Assembly: GCA_937625935.1 (NCBI GenBank)
Contig: OW569357.1
Location: 491,001 to 555,000 of the forward strand
Source of the DNA: Tetramitus jugosus
Taxonomy: Eukaryota; Heterolobosea; Eutetramitea; Acrasida; Vahlkampfiidae
Direction: 5' to 3'
Length of the DNA: 64,000 bases
This document shows, in pieces, positions 27,161 through 37,436 of the stretch. The notes beneath the pieces were generated by a model. The model was not told where the DNA came from. It did no database searches and saw only the letters and a program-made list of their open reading frames with translations. A program made the translations under genes and the position numbers. Every line of letters starts with the position of its first letter. The first letter of the stretch is position 1.

Positions 27161-28435
27161 CTAGACTTCGAGGTGATCCTCTGGCGAATATGAATCCGTG
27201 CTTGCTCTTGGTGGTGGTTCTACAACAACTATGACCTCATCTTCCCTGCTCCTCTGTGTTTTCTGCTTCTGATACTGCAATATTCGCTGCTTCAAGGAGA
27301 TTCCAAACTCCTTGATACATTGTTCCTGTAAATCTGTCCGTTCAAACACCATAATACAATTAACATTGCTTCCTATGACTTTGGTTTTCCTTGTTTGAAC
27401 GCTCAAATGTGGATGTCTGACATTGTAGAACTCTGGACTAGCACACTTCAGATCTTTGGCGATGTCTTCAAACCGAATCGCATGCACTGGGACACTGGTT
27501 TTACTGCTATCACCCACTAGAATGTACGTTCGAGATGGAAGAGAAAAACTACCCTCGCTGTATGCATCGAGAGGAGAAGTCGATGATTCATCAAAGCCAA
27601 TCGGTACCATGTAGTGGTTGTGACAATGGTAAATGAGTCCTCTCCTCTTGTTTGTAATTGCCTCCTTCATCAAGTCCTTGGCTCTTTGTTCTGTCATACC
27701 AAGAGTCTTTCCTTTTCCGTGCTCCTTCCACATGATAGCACCCTTTCCATTGACTTTGAAGAAATTGCATAACTCATGGAACCATTTGATAATAGTGTCG
27801 TTTCCTGTGAACGGTCCAAAGCTAATCTCCGAGAAATCTCCAGAAAATCCCAATATTTGCAATAGTTCTGTCTGGGTGATAGGTGGAAGTTCTCCATGAC
27901 CCAAACTACTGAACAAGTAATTCCAGACACCAGTGAGCGAAGATGCTCCACATGAATACTTGTACTGAGGCCTCGAAATACAAGCAAAAGCAACATTGTC
28001 AAAGAATTTTCTCTGTAGAATTGAAGATCGTAATGCATGACCATATTCTAAGCTCTTCTTATGATCAGTCATCATCGCAACCTTTTCCAGAGACAATACT
28101 TTGTGAGGTTCACTCGGTTGTCGTTGCTTATACAGCTCTAAAGCTACTTTCCTTGGCATTTTGTCTCGCTTCTTACTCGAAGCTGTGTGAGCGATTTGGA
28201 TATTGACTCCGTTGCATGCACCATCGACAACCATCCATTGTTGCTCAGAAGAGTGCTCCTCCTCATCAACACAGATCCCATCTTGTTCTCCATCACCTGT
28301 CTCTCCCTTCAACTGATCATTCTTACTACCAAAGCAAACATGATAGCGAGCGAAACCACAGTACAGAAAACCAAGAAGCGACACAAACAAGACAGGAGGC
28401 GCGAGTGACCGATTGGACGTCTGGTCAATATTCAT
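27161..28435 (-). CDS. BIVM: BIVM homologue with possible papain-like Cys-His-Asp triad
   Basis: 424 aa from ATG 28435. One N-terminal hydrophobic stretch (PPVLFVSLLGFLYCGF). The conserved core matches BIVM (basic immunoglobulin-like variable motif-containing protein): YKYSCGASSLTGVWNYLFSS, ILGFSGDFSEISFGPFTGND, EHGKGKTLGMT, GLIYHCHNHYMVPIGF, YILVGDSS, YNVRHPHLSVQTRKTKVIG. Cys 162 in SCGASS, His 274 in HNHY and Asp 309 in VGDSS fall in the order of C39/papain-like peptidases. The homology is confident; the enzymatic idea is inference. It is transcribed toward the S33-like gene with a 23-bp convergent gap. Confidence 0.85.
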   Translation of the reverse strand: MNIDQTSNRSLAPPVLFVSLLGFLYCGFARYHVCFGSKNDQLKGETGDGEQDGICVDEEEHSSEQQWMVVDGACNGVNIQIAHTASSKKRDKMPRKVALELYKQRQPSEPHKVLSLEKVAMMTDHKKSLEYGHALRSSILQRKFFDNVAFACISRPQYKYSCGASSLTGVWNYLFSSLGHGELPPITQTELLQILGFSGDFSEISFGPFTGNDTIIKWFHELCNFFKVNGKGAIMWKEHGKGKTLGMTEQRAKDLMKEAITNKRRGLIYHCHNHYMVPIGFDESSTSPLDAYSEGSFSLPSRTYILVGDSSKTSVPVHAIRFEDIAKDLKCASPEFYNVRHPHLSVQTRKTKVIGSNVNCIMVFERTDLQEQCIKEFGISLKQRILQYQKQKTQRSREDEVIVVVEPPPRASTDSYSPEDHLEV

Positions 28436-28492
28436 GCTTTGTGGTTGCGTTTTATGCACAAGACAATCGTAAAGCGAATCGTCCCAGAAAAA

Positions 28493-28500
28493 GCGCCAAA
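28493..28500. promoter_or_regulatory. E2F-like site upstream of BIVM homologue
   Basis: GCGCCAAA (TTTGGCGC on the gene's strand) 58 bp before the start codon, followed by an A run. Motif evidence only. Confidence 0.3.
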
Positions 28501-28537
28501 AAAAAACTGTTGGTTTTGATGAAAAAAGTTCTTTAAT

Positions 28538-28921
28538 TTAGAGCTTGTTCCAGGTGGCGATTTCATAAGATTGGACATAGTCTTCTTCTTCAGTGATCAT
28601 CTCCTCAATGTCTTCAGCAGAGACCAAGTGGTCATCAATGGTCAAGACACAAACCAACTTGGAAACACCGAAAGCCAAAGGACGCTTTTCCATGGCACCC
28701 CAGACAAGACCTTCTCTGGTCTTGCTTCTGAAGATCTCAGCCAAAGCATCCAAATCAGTCTCAGCTTCCCATGGCTTAACGTCAAGAACAACTTGGGACT
28801 TGGTGTGCTTCACAGCAGCAGTCTTTTGAGCTTGCTTCTTTTCAGCATTCTTTGCGTTCAACTCTTTTTCTTCTTCGGTTTCTTCAGCGAAAATATCGAT
28901 TTCTTCTTCTTGGTTGCTCAT
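28538..28921 (-). CDS. Translation elongation factor eEF1B (EF-1 beta/delta), short form
   Basis: 127 aa. The C-terminal GEF domain (~45-127) is clear: SQVVLDVKPWEAETDLDALA, EGLVWGAMEKRPLAFGVSKL, YVQSYEIATWNKL. It recharges eEF1A with GTP. A short acidic linker (EEEIDIFAEETEEEKEL) precedes it. Start is ATG 28921 (MSNQEEEID). The GST-like N-terminal domain of typical eEF1B-alpha is absent, leaving linker plus catalytic domain, so it may not bind eEF1B-gamma in the usual way. Confidence 0.9.
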   Translation of the reverse strand: MSNQEEEIDIFAEETEEEKELNAKNAEKKQAQKTAAVKHTKSQVVLDVKPWEAETDLDALAEIFRSKTREGLVWGAMEKRPLAFGVSKLVCVLTIDDHLVSAEDIEEMITEEEDYVQSYEIATWNKL

Positions 28922-29249
28922 TGTTTTTGATGTGTGTTTAGTTGTTGGTATTGTGTGTTGGTTTGTTTCTCTCGGCGAGCACCAAGTGAAAAAAATCTTG
29001 GTGGACGTGGGTTGGTGCGTGTGTGAAAAACGAGCAGATTCCCAATTTCCGCTTGATTGAATATTCGTGGCCGCCCAAATATTCGTGTCAACCAAAGATC
29101 AATTCGTTGAAGGATCAAATTCAACAGATTTCACTCTACAGCAAGTTCGTCACAGGATTAGACTTAATGGGATGTAATTGCTCACTGTAAGCTTACACAT
29201 GTATGCGCATGAGTCCCTTCACAGGGTCCTCATTGTTCCCTTTTTCTAT

Positions 29250-29426
29250 TTATCTTCGTAAGCCAATTTTTCCCGCCAACTTCACATCGGGATCTTTTGT
29301 GTTGTTCCAAACTTCCAGATGTGTGATGGACAAGTGCTGCGACATGGTGGTCTTGTTGTTGTAAGCGCTAAAGACGCGCATCCCCAACCAGTTAACACAA
29401 ACAACACCAAGCCAAATCTTCTTCAT
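29250..29426 (-). CDS. Possible small single-span membrane protein
   Basis: 58 codons from the first in-frame ATG (MKKIWLGVVCVNWLG), with one hydrophobic segment and a polar tail. The frame stays open upstream to ~29530 but has no ATG and contains GTAAGT, so a 5' exon could exist. No family recognised. It fills otherwise empty DNA between eEF1B and the next gene; it could also be chance. Confidence 0.3.
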   Translation of the reverse strand: MKKIWLGVVCVNWLGMRVFSAYNNKTTMSQHLSITHLEVWNNTKDPDVKLAGKIGLRR

Positions 29427-29697
29427 TCTTATATTTTTCCAAGCTCTGGCAAAGTATTCCCTTTGGTGTAACCGACTTACATCAAATCCGCTCTTTCCCG
29501 GGAACTTTTTCACCCCAATCTTACTTCCTTTGGTGGTGCAAAGGGCTCACAAAACAATCAGCAATCATCACACAACAAAAGAAGAATAACCACGACGACA
29601 CACGAAGAGAGTGAAAGATACGCTCCCAGAAAACACTACCCAGGTGAAACCACACAATCATCATCACCACACTTGTCTTCTCCACTTCTGAATTGGA

Positions 29698-31449
29698 ATG
29701 TCACAGCAGCAACATTTCAATCATCACAATCAACCGACTCATCCCTCATCATCAGATCATCATGAACTGTTGCAGCAGCATCAACAACCACACTTGAACC
29801 ATCAGATCACAAATTCCTCATCTCATCATCATCATCATCCTCAACATCAACATCAACTTCATCAGCTATTCGACGACGAAGACGACGACGACTTTTCCAC
29901 GATCACAATGCCAATGGACAATAACAACAATAACAAGAGTAGCATCACTACTCATCAACATCAACAACAACAACAACAAAAACAACCACTTTTTCAGAGT
30001 GTAGTGCTCAACAATACAACTCCGACAGTGGCAGTCAATATGAAATCATCACCATCATCATCACCCTCTCCATTATCACCATTGTCACCATCCTCCTCAC
30101 CTGCTCTCCAACCCAGTAACAACATTGCACTGACTCAACAACATATACGAAACGTGCAGAGCATGATTGAAAATTGTTTGACACGATACATGTCAAGGGA
30201 TCAAGTTGAACAACAGTTGAAGGATGTAGATGCGTTTGTCATTGATTTGGGTAAATATTGTATTCTTTTTTTTTAGCTTTTTTTGAGTATTGATTGTATT
30301 AACAATGATTATGATTGTGTCATAGTGTGGGAGAAATTGGAGGAACAAAATCCGCAATTCTTTGAAGCTTATAAGCTACGATTACAAATTTTGCAACAAA
30401 TTGTGCTGTTCAACAAGTTGGTGGCTGAACAAGCACAAGAGATGCATAGAATGGGAACACCCATGTATACCACCACCACCAACACCACCACCACTACATC
30501 ATCTAATCTTCATCCTATGGCTCATCCTCACACTCAACATCCTCATTCTCATCATAGCTCTCCCATTCATTCCTCTTTGTTCACTAATAACAATAATAAT
30601 AACAATAATAACAATAATAGTAATAATACAACGAATGATAGTAACAATCACTCGATTATACTGCAGCCAGATGCGAGTCATCATAGTGCAACTACTATTG
30701 GTGGTGGTGGTAGTGGTGGTTTCAATAGTCACCATTCTCATTCTCATCATACGAACAACAACAACAACAACAACAACAATAATAGTCATAATTCTCCAAT
30801 CAATAATCATGCTTCTCATGACGCGATGCTTTACATGTACCATCATGATACGAATCATCATCAAAATTCATATTCCATGCCATTTTATCCCAACAACAAC
30901 AACAACAACAACAACAACAGTACGAGTAACAATAGTGGTTCAATGTTCATTCATCAACCGAATCAGAATATGGATATGATGACGACGATAATGGGAACAA
31001 CGCACCACGCCAATCTCATGAACAATCACATCCAAAGTAATCATAATACGAATACGAATACGAATAATAGTAGTAGTAGTAGTAGTGGTAGTAGTAGTAG
31101 TAGTCACAACAATACGATTGTGAATCATTTTGATACGAGTAATAGCAGTAGTGGACCCGGTGGAACTCTATATGAACAATTCATTACTACTATGAATCGA
31201 GATTCAAATGTATCGTCTCACAATGTTCCTTCGACATCTACAATTCCTGTTCATTTGTTATCTCATCATGGAAATGAGGATGATGATCACCGGAATGGCA
31301 CTCATGTGAATGGCGATGAGGACTGTGATGATGGAATGAGTGAGATTTATGATGAACGAGGAGCCACAACAATAACGGGAGGAGGAGAAGATGGCGGCGG
31401 CGGATTGTCATTACTATCTGACAATGATCATCATCATCCACTCTGGTAG
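29698..31449 (+). CDS. Protein with plant-type TIGR01589 domain, two exons
   Basis: Joining 29698..30250 and 30326..31449 (intron 30251..30325, GTAAAT...CATAG) gives 558 aa. Residues ~150-223, across the splice, form a clear domain: VQSMIENCLTRYMSRDQVEQ, then VIDLVWEKLEEQNPQFFEAY, then KLRLQILQQIVLFNKLVAEQ. This matches the domain TIGR01589 first described as plant-specific. Everything else is low-complexity Gln/His/Pro/Ser (N-terminal) and Asn/His/Ser/Gly (C-terminal). Function of the domain is not known to me; a nuclear or RNA-related role is possible given the disorder. Confidence 0.8.
30580..31115. repeat. Trinucleotide microsatellites inside a coding exon
   Basis: Several AAC/AAT and AGT runs (around 30585..30630, 30752..30785, 30892..30920 and 31066..31105) encode poly-Asn and poly-Ser. 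They keep frame and are the densest simple repeats in the window. Confidence 0.8.
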
Positions 31450-31534
31450 TGCTTGACACTCATTATTAAATGATCATCGTCATCATCATCATCACATTTG
31501 TGAACAAACAACAAATTGACACAATGTCCTTCTT

Positions 31535-32440
31535 TTATTTCTCCTTGTTCATTGTTTCTTTCAAAGATGTTTCTAATCGTTGCAATTCCTTGATTCTCGA
31601 GTCGACGACTGCAATACTGTCGCGTAGCTTTGACTCGTTTTCACCACTTGGATCCAGATTCTTGTTCAATTTCTTCTCGGCTTGAACCTTGGACAACAAT
31701 TGTTCCTGCTTCAATTGAAAAGCTTGCAAATCCTTTTTCGAATCCAATGTTTGACTCAATTGCTGCACAATTGTACCTGATTGTTGACCATTGTCATCAA
31801 CAAGTCGAATCACAGAATGCTTATCATTGACTTCATCACTTCTACTACTACTATTATTCGCATCATTCTTCCTTGTTGAATCACTTGTTTCTATAGTCAC
31901 TGTAGTTTCTAATGCAGTAGTAGTAGCTGCTTGTTGTTGTTCCTTCTTCATTTGATTCACTTGATAAGCCATATAAAAGAGAACAAAACTGAGCATGACT
32001 AGAACATATCCCAAAACTCTCTTGTTCATTCGTTGCTTGTAATGAGGTGCGTTCGTGTCTTGTCTGTTTAGATCATTAGTCGCTCTTAATTGTGATGATT
32101 CATTGTACTCGACTGATTCTAGGATTTTGGGTGATGATTTTGGTGGCAATGAAAAGGATATGATTGGTCTCTTATTATTCTTGTTGTTGTTAGTTGTGTC
32201 AGATGTTGTGACATTGTCTTGATGATTTGTTGTTGTTGTTGTTGTGGTTGTTGTTGATGAAGAATGATGGTTGAAAATGGAATGATTGGAGTGAAATTGT
32301 GGTGGTGATGATATTGTTGTTGTTAATCGATTGTTGATGAAGGATGGTAGGTTATGATGTAAAAGGTTTTTTGTGGTCAATGTCCATGGACTCGACTTGG
32401 TCACTGCTTGTTGAGAAATTCCACCAATGAGTCGATGCAT
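31535..32440 (-). CDS. Putative mitochondrial single-span membrane protein, unknown family
   Basis: 301 aa. The N-terminus (MHRLIGGISQQAVTKSSPWT) is presequence-like. A Thr/Asn homopolymer region follows, then one hydrophobic span near residues 143-162 (RVLGYVLVMLSFVLFYMAYQ) and a C-terminal coiled coil (LQAFQLKQEQLLSKVQAEKK, SRIKELQRLETSLKETM). The plan resembles inner-membrane assembly or tethering factors, but no family is recognised. Confidence 0.6.
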   Translation of the reverse strand: MHRLIGGISQQAVTKSSPWTLTTKNLLHHNLPSFINNRLTTTISSPPQFHSNHSIFNHHSSSTTTTTTTTTNHQDNVTTSDTTNNNKNNKRPIISFSLPPKSSPKILESVEYNESSQLRATNDLNRQDTNAPHYKQRMNKRVLGYVLVMLSFVLFYMAYQVNQMKKEQQQAATTTALETTVTIETSDSTRKNDANNSSSRSDEVNDKHSVIRLVDDNGQQSGTIVQQLSQTLDSKKDLQAFQLKQEQLLSKVQAEKKLNKNLDPSGENESKLRDSIAVVDSRIKELQRLETSLKETMNKEK

Positions 32441-32512
32441 TTCTTTTGTTTTTTTGCTTGGGTGTTGGATTTTGTGAATGTTTCAAGCGTGGAGGAAATG
32501 AGTGTTTTATGA

Positions 32513-33637
32513 TCAGGCAATTTTTTGGAATATACCGTGGATGAACACTCGATACATGTCGAGCTCAGTCTTCTTGTTTCTTAGCTTGACACAGTGATAT
32601 TCGAGCTCTAATATCCGGAAACCACACTCTGTGAACAATTGTTGACAAAACTCTGTGGAATAAAAGAAGGAGAATGTTCCATCGTCTCTCTTGAATATCA
32701 TTCGATCGTCGAGCAACATTGCTTGTCGATCTGTCTCACTAATTTGGGAAGAACTCTTGCTTTGATTCAATAGTTTGCGCAGGAAGCGAGTGTGAGCCAT
32801 ATCAAACTTTCCATAGTCTCGAAACAATAGAACACCATTCGGTTTCAACAGTGTCCATATATTGTTCAGTGCAGTCTTCATGTGTGAGATTGTAGGCATG
32901 GCCGATAACACAAACACCAACAAAATCTTGTCAATTGAGCCAGAGTAGAGGTTCAATACGCGATCAGTGTCATTTGTTGCTTCATTATCGTCACTTTGTG
33001 TTTCTGTTATGTTGGAGTTTGACTTCATTGAAACATCCCAGACGAACACATCCAACTGCTCTCTATATTTTTCATACAATTCGTGACTCTTTAGTGTTTC
33101 AATTGCTTGCGAGCTAAAATCACAGGCCACAAAGTGCCAAGATGCTCCATTCCGCATCACCAATGGAAACAAGCAACTACCTGTTCCACAACCACATTCC
33201 ATGATTCTCATTTTCATGTTTGACATGTTTGACTGCATTTTCTCATCATCATCATTATTGTCAATCTCTGTTTCCGTGGTCGCAACAGGCAGCAACTCTG
33301 GAAAGCATTTACTGATATAGTTCTTGATTGGAAAAATCTTGTTCTTGTGACTCTGGTAGACTTGATCCCAAGCTTGATAGCAAGTATGCCCATTCTCTTG
33401 ATCTTCATCATCATCATCTTCTTCTTCTTCTACATGTATCTGATGTAATGTAACATCTTCTTCCTCTTGTTCGCTGTTGTTGTTGTTTGGTGGTAGTGCA
33501 CTGGTTGAGAATTGAGACAGGACGAGTTTGGTTAGGTCATCATGAGAGAAATCAGTCTTGTGGAATGAGGGATCCACTGTAAATTTTTCTCCTTGTCGTG
33601 TTGCTCTTGGTTCGATTGGTTGCTGTTGTTCTTGCAT
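32513..33637 (-). CDS. METTL2/6/8-type tRNA m3C methyltransferase
   Basis: 374 aa, Rossmann-fold SAM-dependent methyltransferase. Motif I is MECGCGTGSCLFPLV near residue 145; FVACDFSSQAIETLK and VLLFRDYGKFDMAHTRFLR match the METTL2/6/8 (yeast Trm140) group, which makes 3-methylcytidine-32 in tRNA-Thr and tRNA-Ser. The family-typical stretch FKRDDGTFSFFYSTEF is also present. An acidic, low-complexity insertion precedes the catalytic part. Which member it is cannot be told. Confidence 0.88.
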   Translation of the reverse strand: MQEQQQPIEPRATRQGEKFTVDPSFHKTDFSHDDLTKLVLSQFSTSALPPNNNNSEQEEEDVTLHQIHVEEEEDDDDEDQENGHTCYQAWDQVYQSHKNKIFPIKNYISKCFPELLPVATTETEIDNNDDDEKMQSNMSNMKMRIMECGCGTGSCLFPLVMRNGASWHFVACDFSSQAIETLKSHELYEKYREQLDVFVWDVSMKSNSNITETQSDDNEATNDTDRVLNLYSGSIDKILLVFVLSAMPTISHMKTALNNIWTLLKPNGVLLFRDYGKFDMAHTRFLRKLLNQSKSSSQISETDRQAMLLDDRMIFKRDDGTFSFFYSTEFCQQLFTECGFRILELEYHCVKLRNKKTELDMYRVFIHGIFQKIA

Positions 33638-33720
33638 TTCTGGTCTTCTTGGGCGGGGTTTTGTTTGTCGGTGAAATAAGGATTAATGCTGTGCTATTGG
33701 AGGAACTTGAATCCATTGTA

Positions 33721-34992
33721 TCAAGCAACACCAGTTCTGGCTTTCTTCTTCTCGACAGTTAGGATGGACGTTTGTGGATTGTAGTGGGTCTCAAACTCTG
33801 CAAAATAGAACCATGTAAAAGAGGCATTCATAAACAGAGGACACCATCCCATTTCATCTGACGCCCAGCAGCAACGGTTTCGCTCCGCTACGACTGGTTT
33901 CATGTAGTTATAGTGGACAACAGGAACAAAACCATCTTCGATATTGGGTGAGATTGCAATTTCATTTTCGAGCTCCTCCCTGCCCATGAGAGAGTAAATT
34001 TCATCTTGATCCAGATCTCTTGCACTTTGGTTGTTGTTGGTCAAGTCAGATGGAGAAATATCCTCCTCTCCCAGGAAGATTTCACCTTCTCGACCTGTGA
34101 GAACCGCGTAGCAGAATTGAGACAATGGTATCAACATGTGATCTGTTTTTCGCCCAATCTTGACCATATCGAGCAAAATAGAAGGAACATAACCATTTGC
34201 ATTTAGGAGACTGAGTATGAGTGCTAACTTGTGAACTTGGGTAGATCCATTGAAAGATATCAACTTATACTCACTTATCTCTTGGAGTCTAATTTCAATA
34301 GGACCACTGATTGAATTTTGTTGGCGCTTGAGTGGCCTAGCTAGTGCTGGTATCAAACCGTACAATGACATGTAGGTCGTCATACTAAAAGAAGACGAGA
34401 ATGCAAGACTCTGATTTGATGAGAGGATGTTTGATTCATCAATGGCCTTTCTCTCTTTGAAACACTCCAGAGATTTATCTTGGTTCGTTTCTTGCTCTGC
34501 AATCTTTCCTTTGCCTAATGAACCAAAGAAATCCCTCTACAAGAATTGATCCCAGAGATAGTTCGATGACATAATCGTTCGATCCCAGTTCTTATTCACC
34601 AGTCGAAGTTGGAGTGTTTTGGGACATGAAATATAGCCCATGATTGTAGCTAATGAATCATCATTCAACTCTCCAAGGTGGTTCGTCAGTGGCGTTTGAA
34701 GAATGTCAATTCTCTCGTCTCGGGTAGTGAACTCGTCAACGTTGGTGTCGAAGTTATCCATGAGATGGAGGTATTCTAGAAATTTTTCCTTGTAAATCTG
34801 TTTCTCTGCATCAGATATCAGATACCAGGAGCGATAATTCGAGGTTACTTTGTTTTCTTTGTGTTGAATCTCCTCCTGCTGTGCAAAGTACTCTTCGACA
34901 TTCTTTGACAGTTTTTGGAAATGGATCTTGAGAAGTTTGGCACCTCGTCGTCTCTGTTCCACCGTTTCAAAATGTTGTGTCCGGCCTTCCAT
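33721..34992 (-). CDS. F-box protein with an in-frame TAG or a cryptic intron
   Basis: From ATG 34992 (MEGRTQHFETVEQ) the frame runs through an F-box (LGELNDDSLATIMGYISCPK, LRLVNKNWDRTIMSSNYLWD) to a TAG at 34537..34539. The same frame then stays open to 33721, after a further 51 codons before the next ATG. Two readings: an intron 34385..34540 (GTAGAG...TTTTAG, 156 nt) joins the parts; or the TAG interrupts one coding unit, since the codons after it (RDFFGSLGKGK) look like a normal F-box continuation. The C-terminal part has WCPLFMNASFTWFYFAEF. Likely an SCF substrate adaptor. Confidence 0.65.
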
Positions 34993-35356
34993 CGTTTGTG
35001 TTGTGGTGACAGCGACTTCCGCAATTCTCGAACTGGGACGATGGTATTTTCCGACTCGATGTCCGACCAACAAATCTGTAGTTACTTAACGACAACGCCT
35101 CATTCTTGTGTATTGTATCCTCATGTGAATCTCAAGCGATGCGGTCGGCCAACGATGTCGAGTCTTCCTTCCTTCCAACGCCAAATCGGAACAATACATA
35201 TATATAGCCAATTACTCCTCAACTCCGATTCACTTTTGCTTCTTCCAAAATATCCAGCCATAACAACGCAGAGAATCAAGAAAAGCAAATCACCCTAATC
35301 CAAAGCAAACAAAACCATCAAACCAACTCCAGAAACTTACACAGCCACTGCATATC

Positions 35357-36148
35357 ATGAATAACGATCCATACAATTACAATTACAACACGCAACAAAC
35401 ATCGGGCTATCAGATCCCACCATCGGATTTTCCTCCATTTCCCGCCACTTCTAATTCTCCTCCATACACTGAAAATTACCATGGATTCGACGACCAACAA
35501 CATCAATCGAATGAATACATGGATGATGGCACTCACTCCATTGATCCAACAGCCACTTCCACAGAATTAGAGCCACCTGCACCGACTAACCTCACTCCAG
35601 AACAAGTCGCAAGACAAAGATTTGCTTGGTCAAGCATTGGTCTCTGCATTCTATCCGTGCTGTTGGTCATTGGATGCATATTGTCCACTGTGATCAAAGC
35701 ATTGGACATGAAAGGTGTCAAGGGTATCGTATCACTCGTGATTGGCTCACTTCTCAATTTGGCAGTTGTTATCGTAGCACTGTTTGGTATGGTGAGTTCA
35801 TTGTTGAACAAGAAGGGATTGGAGAATTGGAGATATAGGACTGCTGTTTACAATTTGGTGGGCATGGTCATTCTGTGTCTGCTAGAGACACTGTATCTGG
35901 TGATTACCAATGTGCTGATTCCACTGTTGGGCATTGCCATGTTTTTCATTGGAATGATCTTTGTCGTTTTGTTCTATGGTCCATGCATCTTTGTGGCAGC
36001 CTATCGTCTCTATTTGATGCGATTGATTCCAGGTGCGATTCCACAGGAGGCAAGAGACGCGTTGACTGGATCAGTGTCTTCCGCATCTCGTGCTGTTCTG
36101 GGTCGTATTCTCTCCTCTGGAGCACAACAACAACCGCAACCACAATAA
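35357..36148 (+). CDS. Four-span membrane protein of unknown function
   Basis: 263 aa. A Tyr/Asn/Pro-rich N-terminal ~85 residues precedes four hydrophobic segments (IGLCILSVLLVIGCILSTVI; VSLVIGSLLNLAVVIVALFG; YNLVGMVILCLLETLYLVI; LLGIAMFFIGMIFVVLFYG), then a short amphipathic tail ending in poly-Gln/Pro. The layout resembles small tetraspan vesicle or plasma-membrane proteins, but no signature (such as the CCG of tetraspanins) is seen. Confidence 0.7.
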   Translation: MNNDPYNYNYNTQQTSGYQIPPSDFPPFPATSNSPPYTENYHGFDDQQHQSNEYMDDGTHSIDPTATSTELEPPAPTNLTPEQVARQRFAWSSIGLCILSVLLVIGCILSTVIKALDMKGVKGIVSLVIGSLLNLAVVIVALFGMVSSLLNKKGLENWRYRTAVYNLVGMVILCLLETLYLVITNVLIPLLGIAMFFIGMIFVVLFYGPCIFVAAYRLYLMRLIPGAIPQEARDALTGSVSSASRAVLGRILSSGAQQQPQPQ

Positions 36149-36198
36149 GTGTACACGACTACACATGATAAAATGTTTATATCTACTTTCTACTATTT

Positions 36199-37284
36199 TC
36201 ATTCCTTCTTCTTTTGTTTATCACGCAGAGATGGCAGAACGACAATGACTGGAAACAGAAGGAATCTCCAGGTGAGTTTGACGTTCATTGGCTCGACTTG
36301 TGCATTGGTCCATGGAGATCTCTGTTCAGATTGCTTGGTCAGCATTTCATACATCCACTCGTCGTATCGGTCACCATAGTATGACAAGAGCAACAGAGGG
36401 CTCAAGTAATAACATGCCATTGCTGTGAACAGGTGCCATAGACTGTGGAGCTTCAAGAACTCGAACCTTGGACAAGTCAAATTATCCATGTTCCAAACCA
36501 GAGCTGACAACAAGATACAAACAATGGAGAAACGCAGAGTTCTCTTCTTGGCTGCAGCATGCATATTGACACTCTCCAAAGCAATCGCACATCTCGTCTC
36601 GTCCAATCCTTTCGTCTTGTTCTTGTTATTGTACGCAGGGAATCTTGTCGTATAGTAGTACGACTGTCTGTACACCATGATGAGCATGATAAATGTCAAT
36701 ATTCCAAACATGCTCTGAAACACCAATGGTTCCATTGGATCATAAACAGACAGCAAGAATGCAAACGAAATGACACAGGAAATCATAATCAACATGGATC
36801 GGATACTGTTGAACTGGTTGAAAAAGGTGAGAACAAAGTGATAGGCCTCTTGTCGATTCTTCTCCACACCTTCTGGCAGTTGACTGATTTTGAGTTGATC
36901 CATCGCTTGATGCTTATAGTCATCATATGTCAAACAACAGAAAATGACACAGAGCATGCCAATTAACATGCTTAATTCATCCATGACTTGGAATGGATAT
37001 CGCAGTGTCATGTGAAACATCCAACTTCCAACACCTACCAGTGCTCCAGACAGGGGTAGAGAATACCATCGTTTTGGAAGCGATTGTTTGCTACTGTACA
37101 GCAGCGATCGTAATTGGAACAAAAACAAGAGTGATCCCAACAGATAGAAGGAATTGGATATCGTATTGAAAGTCTCTGCAATGAGAAATGAATGTTGGTA
37201 ATCAGGTTCGCACCAATTGATCGACGATGTGTGCTTTCCCCAGAAACCAGGCTTGTTCAACTCCAAGTTTAATGCTTGATTCAT
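36199..37284 (-). CDS. Alkaline ceramidase (ACER/YPC1 family)
   Basis: 361 aa from ATG 37284 (MNQALNLELNKPG); a longer in-frame ATG exists at 37407. It hydrolyses ceramide to sphingosine in ER/Golgi membranes. Family marks: PGFWGKHTSSINWCEPDYQH, AETFNTISNSFYLLGS, VGSWMFHMTLRYPFQVMDEL (first catalytic His and Asp) and LHSLWHLFTAMACYYL (zinc-binding His pair). About seven membrane spans are visible. It ends 50 bp from the convergent tetraspan gene. Confidence 0.92.
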   Translation of the reverse strand: MNQALNLELNKPGFWGKHTSSINWCEPDYQHSFLIAETFNTISNSFYLLGSLLFLFQLRSLLYSSKQSLPKRWYSLPLSGALVGVGSWMFHMTLRYPFQVMDELSMLIGMLCVIFCCLTYDDYKHQAMDQLKISQLPEGVEKNRQEAYHFVLTFFNQFNSIRSMLIMISCVISFAFLLSVYDPMEPLVFQSMFGILTFIMLIMVYRQSYYYTTRFPAYNNKNKTKGLDETRCAIALESVNMHAAAKKRTLRFSIVCILLSALVWNMDNLTCPRFEFLKLHSLWHLFTAMACYYLSPLLLLSYYGDRYDEWMYEMLTKQSEQRSPWTNAQVEPMNVKLTWRFLLFPVIVVLPSLRDKQKKKE

Positions 37285-37436
37285 AATTTGGTTTGTTTTG
37301 TTGTTTGATTTTTGGAGGTTGTGGACAGCAATGTTTACGCCCTTTGCAATCGTCCGAAATAACTCCGCGAGCTGAAAACAAAAGCCGAGAGAGCCGAGGT
37401 TGACCATTGTCCTGCGGATTCGGGCAATAACAGGTA

